DNA of 61,821 nt, from contig NZ_JAFFZS010000041.1 of the NCBI RefSeq assembly GCF_016921115.1, positions 1-61,821 on the forward strand, given 5' to 3'. The notes under the pieces are model-generated. The model had not been told where the DNA came from and ran no database searches. It was given only the letters and a program-made list of their open reading frames with translations. Every line of letters starts with the position of its first letter. The first letter of the stretch is position 1. Of the stretch, positions 54,815 through 61,821 are shown one piece after another. The translations under genes and the position numbers were made by a program. Origin of the DNA: Streptomyces actuosus (GTDB lineage: Bacteria > Actinomycetota > Actinomycetes > Streptomycetales > Streptomycetaceae).

Positions 54815-56347
54815 GTGTCCCCACACCCGCTGCCCCTCGCCACACTCGTACCCCGGCCCACCACGATCCGGACCAGGCCCGGACACTTCACCTTCGACCT
54901 CGACACCCGTCTGCGCGTCAGCGAGGGAGCCGAACCCGCGGCCCGGCTGCTGCGGAGCCTTCTGTCCCCCGCCACCGGGCTGCCGCTGCGCCACGCCGAG
55001 GACGGAACTGTCGTCCTCGCCCTCGACCCCGCCCTGACCGGCCTCGGCAGCGAGGGGTACGGGCTGACGATCGGGCCGCAGTCCGTCCTCCTGCGCGCAG
55101 CCCACATCGGAGGCCTCCTGCACGGCGTGCAGACGATCCGTCAGCTGCTGCCCGTCCGTGCCCTGGCGCCCACACCGCAGCCCGGGGTGCACTGGTCCGT
55201 GCCGTGCACGGAGATCACCGATGCGCCCCGGCACCCCTGGCGCGGGGCCATGCTCGACGTGGCCCGTCACTTCCAGCCCGTCGCGTATCTGCGCCGCTAC
55301 GTCGACCTCCTCGCCCTGCACAAGATCAACGTCTTTCACCTGCATCTGACCGACGACCAGGGATGGCGCATGCCCGTGGCGGCCTACCCGAAGCTCACCG
55401 AGATCGGCGGCCACCGCGCACAGTCCGCGACCGATGCCACGGGTGACCGCTACGACGGAACGGAACACGCCGGCTCGTACACGCGCGCCGAGCTGACGGC
55501 TCTGGTGGAGTACGCGGCCGCGCGCGGTGTCACGGTCATGCCCGAGATCGAGATGCCCGGCCATGTGCGGGCCGCCCTGGCCGCGTACCCGCATCTGGGC
55601 AACGACCCCGGCCGGACGCTGGAGGTGTGGCCCCGCTGGGGGGTGTGCGACACCGTCCTCGGCGTGCACGAGGACGTCCTCGACTTCTGCCGCACCGTGC
55701 TGGAGGAGGTCATGGACGTCTTCCCCTCGCCGTACGTCCACATCGGCGGCGACGAGTGCCCGCTCACCGAGTGGGAGCACAGCCCCGACGCCACGGCACG
55801 CGTGCGGGCCGAAGGGCTGAGCGGACCCGCGGCACTGCGCGGCTGGTTCCTCGGCCGGGTCGGGAAGTTCCTCACCGGGAACGGGCGGCGGCCGGTCGGC
55901 TGGGCGGAGACCGGGACGGAACTGCCCGAGGACTTCGTCGTCATGGCCTGGCGGGATCCCACGCACGCGCTGGCGGCCGCCCACCGGGGCCAGGACGTGG
56001 TCAACGCCCACTACCGGGCCACGTACCTCGACTACCCCCAGAGCGCCGACCGCCAGGAGCCCCGCACCCAGTCGGGCGCCGTCGTGAGTCTGCGGGACGT
56101 CCACGGCGACGACACGATCCCCGCGGGGACGTCCGAGGACGCCGCCGCGCGCGTCCTCGGCACGCAGACCCAGCTGTGGACCGAGTACGCGGCCACCCCC
56201 GAACGCCTCGAATACCTCACCTTCCCCCGGCTGTGCGCCCTGGCGGAGCGCGGCTGGAGCGGCCCCACCGCATGGGAGGACTTCCGCTCTCGCCTGCGAC
56301 GGCACACCGCCCGCCTGGACGCGCTCGAGGTCCGCCACCGCTCCTGA
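54815..56347 (+). CDS. GH20 beta-N-acetylhexosaminidase
   Basis: A 510-residue glycoside hydrolase family 20 enzyme releasing GlcNAc from chitobiose and related sugars. It has an N-terminal GH20b-type domain (VPRPTTIRTRPGHFTFDLD) and a catalytic TIM barrel with INVFHLHLTDDQGWR, PEIEMPGHVRAAL and the catalytic Asp-Glu pair in YVHIGGDECPLTEW. TQLWTEYA appears near the end. No signal peptide is seen, so it probably acts in the cytoplasm on imported sugar. GTG 54815 has AGGAGACG upstream. The position after the permeases mirrors dasD after dasABC. Confidence 0.94.
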   Translation: MSPHPLPLATLVPRPTTIRTRPGHFTFDLDTRLRVSEGAEPAARLLRSLLSPATGLPLRHAEDGTVVLALDPALTGLGSEGYGLTIGPQSVLLRAAHIGGLLHGVQTIRQLLPVRALAPTPQPGVHWSVPCTEITDAPRHPWRGAMLDVARHFQPVAYLRRYVDLLALHKINVFHLHLTDDQGWRMPVAAYPKLTEIGGHRAQSATDATGDRYDGTEHAGSYTRAELTALVEYAAARGVTVMPEIEMPGHVRAALAAYPHLGNDPGRTLEVWPRWGVCDTVLGVHEDVLDFCRTVLEEVMDVFPSPYVHIGGDECPLTEWEHSPDATARVRAEGLSGPAALRGWFLGRVGKFLTGNGRRPVGWAETGTELPEDFVVMAWRDPTHALAAAHRGQDVVNAHYRATYLDYPQSADRQEPRTQSGAVVSLRDVHGDDTIPAGTSEDAAARVLGTQTQLWTEYAATPERLEYLTFPRLCALAERGWSGPTAWEDFRSRLRRHTARLDALEVRHRS

Positions 56348-56504
56348 CTCCCCGCCGCGCCCACCCGTCCTCGCCTCTCCCCGCCCCGATCCGCCTCTCC
56401 GCCCTCTCCGACCCCTCCGACCTTGCCCACCCCTCGTCCCCGCCCTCGGGCGGGCTCCCCCGAACCGAGGTGTTCCCACCACAATGTCCCGGAAAGGACT
56501 CGGC

Positions 56505-57938
56505 ATGACTTCCCGAACCCACCCCACCTCGCTGCGCACCGCCGCGGCCGCGGCCGTCGCCGTCGCCACGGCCGCGGCCGGCCTCGCCGTGCTGCCCGCC
56601 ACCGCCAGCGCCGCCACCGACAACGTGACGGTCCAGTACCGGACCAGCGCCACGGGCGCGACGGCGGACCAGACCGAACCCTGGTTCGAGATCAGGAACA
56701 CCGGTGACGGCACGGTCCGGCTCAGCGCCGTGAAGGTCCGTTACTACTTCAAGGCCGACAGCTCCGGCACCTCGTACCGCTTCGCCTGCTCCTGGGCGGT
56801 CAAGGGCTGCAGCAACATCACCGGAACCTTCCGCACGCTGACCGACCCCACGGCCACCGCCGACCGCTACCTGGAGATCGGCTTCACCTCAGGCGCCGGC
56901 AGCCTCGCGCCCGGCGCCGACACCGGAGACATGCAACTGCGCTTCTACCGGTCGGACTGGCAGAGGCTGCAGCAGAGCGACGACTACTCGTTCGGCCCCT
57001 CGCAGACGACGTACGCGGACTGGCCGAAGGTCACCGCCCAGTTGTCCGGCGCGACGGTCTGGGGCACCGCCCCCGAAGGCAACGAACCGACCGACCCGCC
57101 CACCGACCCGCCCACCGACCCGCCGGTCGGCGGCCTGGTCCTGTTCGACGACTTCAACTACACCGGCTCCAGCGACCCGAGGATCTCGGCGAACGGCTGG
57201 AACGTGCGGTCCGACTCCGGTGGTCCGGGCGTCCCCGGCGCGACCTGGGCCCCGGAGAACGTCACCTTCACCGCGTCGGGCGGCAACTCGGTGATGAACC
57301 TCCGTACGCAGACGGCAGGAACCGCGGCGAGCACCAGGCAGACCGAAGTGCTCAGCAAGGCAACGAAGTTCAAGAACGGCACCTACGCGGCCCGGGTGAA
57401 GTTCTCCGACGCACCGGTGTCCGGGCCCGACGGCGACCGCGTCGTCCAGACCTTCTTCACGATCAACGACCTGAAGGCCCCGATGGCCGACGACTACTCG
57501 GAGTACGACTTCGAGTACCTCCCCAACGGAGGCTGGGGCGAGCCGTCCAGCATCCTCTACACGACGTCCTGGGAGACGTACAACCCCGACCCGTGGCAGG
57601 CGATCAACCAGCACTCGCAGGTCCGGCAGAGCTGGGGCGGCTGGCACGACCTGGTGCTGACCATCGACAACAGCGCCATCACGTACTACATCGACGGGCA
57701 GCTGTTCGGCACGCACGACGCCGCGTATCTGCCCGAGCGGCCCATGTCGATCAACTTCAACCAGTGGCTGATCGACCTGGCCGGACAGACCAGCACCACG
57801 CCCCGCTCGTACGACGAGCAGGTCGACTACGTGCTCCACGTCAAGGACCAGGTCCTGACTCCGGCACAGGTCGACGCCACGGTCAGCTCGTACCGCACCG
57901 CGGGGACGACGTTCGAGGACACCGTCCCGAACCCCTGA
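56505..57938 (+). CDS. Secreted CBM3-GH16 glycoside hydrolase
   Basis: A 477-residue exported protein: a signal peptide to about residue 37 (LAVLPATASA), a CBM3-type module (VTVQYRTSATGATADQTEPW to YSFGPSQTTYADWPKV), a PTDPPTDPPTDPP linker, then a concanavalin-like GH16 domain with the catalytic pattern E-Y-D-F-E in SEYDFEYLPNGGWGE. GH16 enzymes cut beta-1,3/1,4-glucans or related polymers; the CBM3 suggests cellulose or chitin binding. ATG 56505 was chosen over ATG 56484 because GGAAAGGA lies seven bases upstream of it. It lies 157 bp after the hexosaminidase, probably with its own promoter. Confidence 0.88.
   Translation: MTSRTHPTSLRTAAAAAVAVATAAAGLAVLPATASAATDNVTVQYRTSATGATADQTEPWFEIRNTGDGTVRLSAVKVRYYFKADSSGTSYRFACSWAVKGCSNITGTFRTLTDPTATADRYLEIGFTSGAGSLAPGADTGDMQLRFYRSDWQRLQQSDDYSFGPSQTTYADWPKVTAQLSGATVWGTAPEGNEPTDPPTDPPTDPPVGGLVLFDDFNYTGSSDPRISANGWNVRSDSGGPGVPGATWAPENVTFTASGGNSVMNLRTQTAGTAASTRQTEVLSKATKFKNGTYAARVKFSDAPVSGPDGDRVVQTFFTINDLKAPMADDYSEYDFEYLPNGGWGEPSSILYTTSWETYNPDPWQAINQHSQVRQSWGGWHDLVLTIDNSAITYYIDGQLFGTHDAAYLPERPMSINFNQWLIDLAGQTSTTPRSYDEQVDYVLHVKDQVLTPAQVDATVSSYRTAGTTFEDTVPNP
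57090..57124 (+). repeat. 12-bp tandem repeat encoding the Pro-Thr-Asp linker
   Basis: ACCGACCCGCCC is repeated almost three times and encodes the TDPP units joining the CBM3 and GH16 modules. Confidence 0.85.
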
Positions 57939-58101
57939 GGGGCTCCCTGCAACTGCATTCCAGGCACGACCACGTCCGAACGCGCCGTGCTCGGCCTCAC
58001 CTGGCTGCACGACATCTTGCCCTCATGGGACAACTCCCCTCCCGTACGCACCCGGAGAGTCCCGTGGGGGCGCCCTACCACCTCGCCGACCCGGTGGATG
58101 C

Positions 58102-58170
58102 TCAGTCGAGACAGAACTCGTTGCCCTCGATGTCCTGCATCACGATGCACGCATCCCCCGGGCCGGTGTC
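58102..58170 (-). pseudogene. 3' remnant of a glyoxalase-like (VOC) gene
   Basis: The minus frame reads ACIVMQDIEGNEFCLD then TGA at 58104-58102. This is the characteristic C-terminal tail of Streptomyces VOC/glyoxalase-like proteins. The rest of such a gene is absent; the next bases belong to the stop of the membrane-protein gene at 58171. Only about 20 codons remain. Confidence 0.6.
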
Positions 58171-59172
58171 TCACCGGGCGGTCCGGGCGGGGAGCGTCGG
58201 AATCACCTTCTCGGCTATGGCGACGAGGGCGCTGTCGTCCGGGAGGGCGCCGGACGCGCTCCACACGGTGACGTCGTAGTAGCCGCCCCGGTCCGACGGG
58301 TCGAAGGCCACGGACAGCGTCCTGGCCAGGGGGCCTTGTTCGACCGGTCCACCGGATCCGCCGGTGCCGAGACTGATCTTGATCTTCATGGTGTGGTCCG
58401 AGGAGAAGACCGCGGGCCGGCCGAGCACCGTGAGCGCCTCGACGTCCTTCTCGCCACCCGTCTTCATGAGCTTCACGTACTGGGCGGTCGACAACTCGTT
58501 GTAGGTGGCCGAGAAATCGACGGTGTACGTGTCGAACGTGACCTCCGCCTCCGGCTGGGCGACCCTCCCCTCCGTCAGGGGTGCGGTGTCGCTGGTTCCG
58601 GAAGCCGTGGTCGCGGTCTCTCCGGGTGTTCCGAGGAGCTGGGCCAAGTCGGGCCTGTTGAGCGCCTCGCAGAGTTCGGCACCGGTCACCGCCCGGGGCG
58701 TCTCCTTGTAGGCCTTCGGCAGCGCCTCGTGTTCCCCGCGCGAACACGAGGCGGGTTGCTGCGCGCCGTCGCCGGACGGCAGCAGATGCGGGGACAACCA
58801 CAGGACGGCCGCGACCACCACGAACAGGCCCACGGCCGCGGCGGCCTGGCCCCATGCGTTGGGCTCCTTCTTCTTCGGGACGGCCCGGCTGGGAGGTGCC
58901 CCGGCTCCGGCCGGAGCCTGGACGGCTGCGGAGACCGCCGTCCCGTGCGTGGAAGCGGCAGGAGCAGGGTTCCGGCGCGCCCTCAGGACCCTGACCATCA
59001 TGGTGACGCGTACGGCGGTGAACACCAGGAACACCGCACCGATACCGGCCGCTGCCGGATCCTGGTCGTGGACGGCGAGATACATGATGCGTGCCCCGAA
59101 AGCGGACCCGACCACGACGAGCAGGGGCTCGCGGATCCAGAAGGGCAGGACACGGAGGATGAAGCCGAGCAT
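58171..59172 (-). CDS. Streptomyces membrane protein, DUF6215-like (tentative)
   Basis: A 333-residue protein. Two hydrophobic helices at the N-terminus (about 8-30 and 40-62) and a third near 107-130 (AAAAVGLFVVVAAVLWL) flank a Pro/Ala-rich cytoplasmic linker. The remaining ~200 residues look extracytoplasmic: AVTGAELCEALNRPDLAQLL, then EAEVTFDTYTVDFSATYNEL and a closing ...TVWSASGALPDD. I tentatively relate this to the DUF6215 group of Streptomyces proteins of unknown role. No catalytic motif is seen. ATG 59172 is the only good start. Confidence 0.75.
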   Translation of the reverse strand: MLGFILRVLPFWIREPLLVVVGSAFGARIMYLAVHDQDPAAAGIGAVFLVFTAVRVTMMVRVLRARRNPAPAASTHGTAVSAAVQAPAGAGAPPSRAVPKKKEPNAWGQAAAAVGLFVVVAAVLWLSPHLLPSGDGAQQPASCSRGEHEALPKAYKETPRAVTGAELCEALNRPDLAQLLGTPGETATTASGTSDTAPLTEGRVAQPEAEVTFDTYTVDFSATYNELSTAQYVKLMKTGGEKDVEALTVLGRPAVFSSDHTMKIKISLGTGGSGGPVEQGPLARTLSVAFDPSDRGGYYDVTVWSASGALPDDSALVAIAEKVIPTLPARTAR

Positions 59173-59525
59173 CCAGTGATCTCAGCAGAGCAAGATCGCG
59201 TTCGCCATGATGGAAGCCACAGTTCCGGGGACGTGTGGCGCCCTGCCGAAGCCGAAGCCCGGCAGGGCCTGACAGCGCCCGCGAGAAGTCGTTGCGCTTC
59301 CCGGCGACGCCGGTTGCTCGCCCGCGCTGTCCGCACAGGCAATCGACCGAAAGCGGGCCGACGGTCCAGGCCCACCTCGCGGCAGGCCGACGCCCGGATT
59401 CGACCGGATTCCAGCCACCTACGGAGACTGTGGCCTGCCACCGAAGGCGACCGTTCCGGTGCGTGTCCTCGCACCGGCGCACCGATCGCCGCGTCCGCGT
59501 CTGGCGGGCATGCGCGGTGTGCGGC

Positions 59526-59954
59526 TCAGCCGCAGCTGCCCGAGATCCACTTGTGGGAACGGACCTTGTACGTCCCGGCGAGGTTGCCGCCCTGCTGCTG
59601 CCTGGTGCAGCCGATCCGGTGGCTGTAGTTGGCGCCCGTGTAGTAGGCGACACCGCTGTAGTTGCCGGTGCCGGCGTTCCACACCGACTTCACGTTCTCG
59701 GTGGCGGCCCAGGAGCACCTGATGGCGCCGTTCTGCCAGTCCGGATCGGCCACGGACCACGCGCACCTCTTGCCCGTGAAGTTGAAGCCGGTCCAGAAGC
59801 AGACGTCGCCGCTCGCGCAGTCCACCGAGGTGGCGGCGGACGGTGCCGCCGACGCCGAGGTGGGCACGGCCAGTGCGGTGGCTGCGGCGGCGCTGACGGC
59901 GAGCACCGCGAAGAGCGGGGTGGCGCGACGATGCCGGCGAAGGGTGAGGCGCAT
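59526..59954 (-). CDS. Secreted peptidase-inhibitor family I36-like protein
   Basis: A 142-residue exported protein with a signal peptide (TPLFAVLAVSAAAATALA, cleavage near ASAAP). The mature domain is beta-gamma-crystallin-like: CASGDVCFWTGFNFTGKRCA, then VKSVWNAGTGNYSGVAYYTG and a final CG. This is the I36 (Streptomyces metalloproteinase inhibitor-like) pattern, with paired Cys residues. Many such proteins are small extracellular proteins of unknown target. ATG 59954 was used, after a GAGGAGATC RBS. Confidence 0.88.
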   Translation of the reverse strand: MRLTLRRHRRATPLFAVLAVSAAAATALAVPTSASAAPSAATSVDCASGDVCFWTGFNFTGKRCAWSVADPDWQNGAIRCSWAATENVKSVWNAGTGNYSGVAYYTGANYSHRIGCTRQQQGGNLAGTYKVRSHKWISGSCG

Positions 59955-60184
59955 GAGCCTGATCTCCTCGAAGGTCGTGAACGGGGTGTCGGACAGCCCG
60001 ATGCTGGCGATGCGCAGCCGGAGCGGGCAACGAAGGCAGGCCGATCGGGATGCCGGGACGGTGGGACGCCGTCCGCCTGTCGCGTTCCTGAGCCGTTGGG
60101 ACGGCCATGGGATGCCTTTGGTGGCAGAGTGTCGACCGGGAGACGTCCGACCAACATCCTGTCAGGTGCATGGAGGGGGAAACA

Positions 60185-61372
60185 GTGCCGCCTGGATACC
60201 CGGAGATCGAGAGGTTCGCCGCACAGCTGCGCGCGCTGAAGAGTAGATCCGGGCTGAGCTACGCGGCCCTCGCCACGAAGACCGGGATACCGGGGTCCAC
60301 GTTGCACCGGTACTGCCGGGGACGGTCCGTGCCCCAGGACTACGGCAGCGTGCACCGGCTGGCCACGGTGTGCGGAGCTGCTCCGGACGAACTGCGGACG
60401 CTCCATCGCCTGTGGGCCCTGGCGGACGAGGCCAGGGCCCATGAGGCCGCCGAGCAGGAGCGCGCCGACGGCTCGGATGCCGCCGCTGACGCCCGTGATC
60501 GTCCTGCGCCCGACACGGACACCGTCACGAGCGACGACACCGCGGCCGACTTCGGAGCACCTGCCGCGGATGATGCGCGCATCGGCGCACTCACCGCAGC
60601 CGGCACCGCGGAAGTGGGCCACGACGCCGCTCGGGATGCGGGCGCCGGCCCGAAGCCCGTACGGCGCTCCGGCCGCCGCCGGCTGCTGACCACCGTCCTC
60701 GCCGCCTCCGTGGTCGTGGCACTCGGTGTCTCCGCCCTGGCCCTGTCGAGCGGGCGTGAGGGGTCCGGAACCGGGGACGGCACCGGCGGTTCGGGCGACG
60801 GCAGCCTGCTGTTCTCCCCCGCCTGCTCACCGGTCGTCGCCATGGGGCAGCACGACGAGTGCACGAGGGAGGTGCAGCGACTGCTGCACGCCAAGGGCGC
60901 GGACATCGACGTCGACGGGGACTTCGGGCCGCAGACCCTCCGCCGGGTCACGGCCTTCCAGGTGCTCGCCGGCCTGCCGCCCAACGGAGTCGTCGGGGAG
61001 TCCACGAAGAAGGCGCTCCGCTCCTCGCACGTCCGCATGAACGTCTGGCCGCCGGAGAAGGTGCGGCAGCGGATCCGGGAGGTGTTCCCCGAGGCTCCGG
61101 ACACGGCCGTGGCCATCGCCGACTGCCAGTCCTTCCTCGACCCGCTGCACATCCTTCCCAACACCAACGGCACCCGGAACTGGGGCATCTTCCAGATCTC
61201 CGACGCCCGTCTGCACGATCTGGACGGCACCCCTCGAAAAGCCCTGGACCCGGAGTGGAACATCCAGGCGGCCAGACGCCTGTGGAGCAAGGACCACGAC
61301 TTCCACGACTGGCCGCACTGCGCCCGAGCCGCCGACGAAGCGCACTCGCCCTCGCCCCGGCACTCCCCGTAG
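60185..61372 (+). CDS. XRE HTH / membrane / peptidoglycan-binding / lysozyme-like fusion protein
   Basis: A 395-residue one-pass protein with unusual order. A cytoplasmic Xre-type HTH (about 8-75, SRSGLSYAALATKTGIPGST, then YGSVHRLATVCG) leads into an acidic Ala-rich linker. A membrane helix follows (about 163-182, LLTTVLAASVVVALGVSALA). Outside are a PG_binding_1 domain (REVQRLLHAKGADIDVDGDF, then GPQTLRRVTAFQ) and a transglycosylase/lysozyme-like domain (RNWGIFQISDARLHDL, then DPEWNIQAARRLW). This could link wall state to transcription, or use the HTH only for localisation. GTG 60185 was chosen after GGAGGGGG; ATG 60170 is an alternative. Confidence 0.85.
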   Translation: MPPGYPEIERFAAQLRALKSRSGLSYAALATKTGIPGSTLHRYCRGRSVPQDYGSVHRLATVCGAAPDELRTLHRLWALADEARAHEAAEQERADGSDAAADARDRPAPDTDTVTSDDTAADFGAPAADDARIGALTAAGTAEVGHDAARDAGAGPKPVRRSGRRRLLTTVLAASVVVALGVSALALSSGREGSGTGDGTGGSGDGSLLFSPACSPVVAMGQHDECTREVQRLLHAKGADIDVDGDFGPQTLRRVTAFQVLAGLPPNGVVGESTKKALRSSHVRMNVWPPEKVRQRIREVFPEAPDTAVAIADCQSFLDPLHILPNTNGTRNWGIFQISDARLHDLDGTPRKALDPEWNIQAARRLWSKDHDFHDWPHCARAADEAHSPSPRHSP

Positions 61373-61536
61373 TCCGTGCCGCCTCGCCGGACCGGTCGGC
61401 TGCCGGACGGACCGTCCGGTCCGTGGTCGCCGGACGGCTTTGATGCAGCCCGGGCCGGTCCGGCCCGCGGACACCTCCCCCGGTCGGATCGGCCGATCTC
61501 GGGGGCGGCTCGCTGCCCGGCGGCGGCAGCGCCGCC

Positions 61537-61574
61537 GCCCGCGGATGGGGCGGAGGCCCGCCGCATCCGCGGGC
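61537..61574. terminator. Large inverted repeat before the insertion sequence
   Basis: GCCCGCGGATG pairs with CATCCGCGGGC, and the 16 bases between can form a smaller hairpin. It fits a terminator for the upstream gene. Confidence 0.6.
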
Positions 61575-61580
61575 CTCGCC

Positions 61581-61821
61581 TAGTAGTGCTTGGTCAGGTC
61601 GGTTGTGGCGGTGCGTGTCCTGTGGGCCCGGCGTGGCGTTGAGTCTGCGTGACTCCGGACGAGATTGCTGTGGTGCGTGGTGAGTTGGAGACCGTCGCGG
61701 CGGAGGTGTTCGAGCCGTTCGCGCGCAAGGACCAGCGCCGGTGGGGGCAGGTCTACCTGCGGGGACTGCTGACCGACGGGCAACGAAAGTCGGTCGAGCC
61801 GATGGCTGCCCGGCTCGGGGA
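61581..61821 (+). mobile_element. IS701-type insertion sequence, left end (truncated by window)
   Basis: The element's transposase start lies at 61649. The sequence from about 61581 (TAGTAGTGCTTGGTCAGGTC) looks like its non-coding left end, but the terminal repeat cannot be confirmed without the other end, which is outside the window. Confidence 0.55.
61649..61821 (+). CDS. IS701 family transposase, N-terminal fragment (runs off window)
   Basis: GTG 61649 opens a frame to the last base. The first 57 residues (VTPDEIAVVRGELETVAAEV, then FARKDQRRWGQVYLRGLLTD and RKSVEPMAARLG) match the conserved N-terminus of Streptomyces IS701-type DDE transposases. The catalytic residues lie beyond the window, so intactness is unknown. 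Confidence 0.85.
   Translation, partial: MTPDEIAVVRGELETVAAEVFEPFARKDQRRWGQVYLRGLLTDGQRKSVEPMAARLG

Noticed and set aside
57090..57124. Short tandem repeat as a CRISPR-like array
   Set aside because: It is a 12-bp in-frame repeat coding a Pro-Thr-Asp linker, with no spacers.

Overview
The window is high-GC actinobacterial DNA, almost certainly Streptomyces. The signs are third-position GC codon bias, GTG/TTG starts, tightly overlapping operons, a DasR-like GntR beside a chitobiose-type transporter, ECF sigma factors and a type I PKS. No rRNA, tRNA or CRISPR array was recognised.

Left flank (1-5.3 kb): the start of a modular type I PKS on the minus strand, with an N-terminal KS whose active-site Cys is Gln (a loading-type KSQ). 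A small unknown gene and a PAS-LuxR activator of the PimM/FscRI type lie beside it. A 16-bp palindrome between the PKS gene and the small gene resembles the PAS-LuxR box. This suggests the edge of a polyene-type macrolide cluster. A decayed glyoxalase-like gene and an NAD-dependent epimerase follow.

5.6-10.4 kb: an ArsR-controlled operon (ArsR, SulP transporter, PPOX-like flavoprotein, RsbW-like ATPase, STAS protein, PhnA). Next come a small zinc-ribbon gene and a second, paralogous ArsR gene, divergent around a perfect 44-bp palindrome. Both ArsR genes share the operator core AATTGC-N8-GCAATT.

10.6-36.8 kb: a complete antimycin-type cluster, antA to antP. Tryptophan is converted to anthranilate by AntN and AntP. 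AntF loads anthranilate onto the carrier protein AntG. AntHIJKL, a PaaABCDE-like multicomponent oxygenase, forms the aminosalicylate, and AntO is the expected N-formylation enzyme. AntC (C-A(Thr)-T-C-A-KR-T) adds threonine and a reduced alpha-keto acid. AntD (KS-AT-ACP-TE) adds an alkylmalonyl unit supplied by AntE and closes the dilactone. AntM is the discrete ketoreductase, AntB the acyltransferase, and AntA the ECF sigma factor. Kynureninase is present and no antQ-type phosphopantetheinyl transferase is seen. The antG/antH divergent region holds two matching 30-bp promoter-like motifs on opposite strands with a Crp-like palindrome between them.

37.6-47.5 kb: an unassigned group on one strand: P450, SnoaL-like protein, large ATPase/HTH protein, DHA2 transporter, SRPBCC protein, carotenoid-oxygenase-family protein, a secreted alpha/beta-hydrolase lacking all three catalytic residues, and a secreted SnoaL-like protein. 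It ends at a strong terminator.

47.8-50.1 kb: a three-gene envelope module. It encodes a lipoprotein L,D-transpeptidase, an ECF sigma factor, and a membrane protein that looks like its anti-sigma factor, with an extracytoplasmic YkuD-like domain that has lost the catalytic Cys.

50.4-61.8 kb: a das-like amino-sugar locus (GntR, binding lipoprotein, two permeases, GH20 hexosaminidase), a secreted CBM3-GH16 enzyme, a glyoxalase-like 3' remnant, a membrane protein, a secreted I36-type protein, a membrane-anchored XRE/peptidoglycan-binding/lysozyme-like fusion, and the start of an IS701-type transposase at the right edge.
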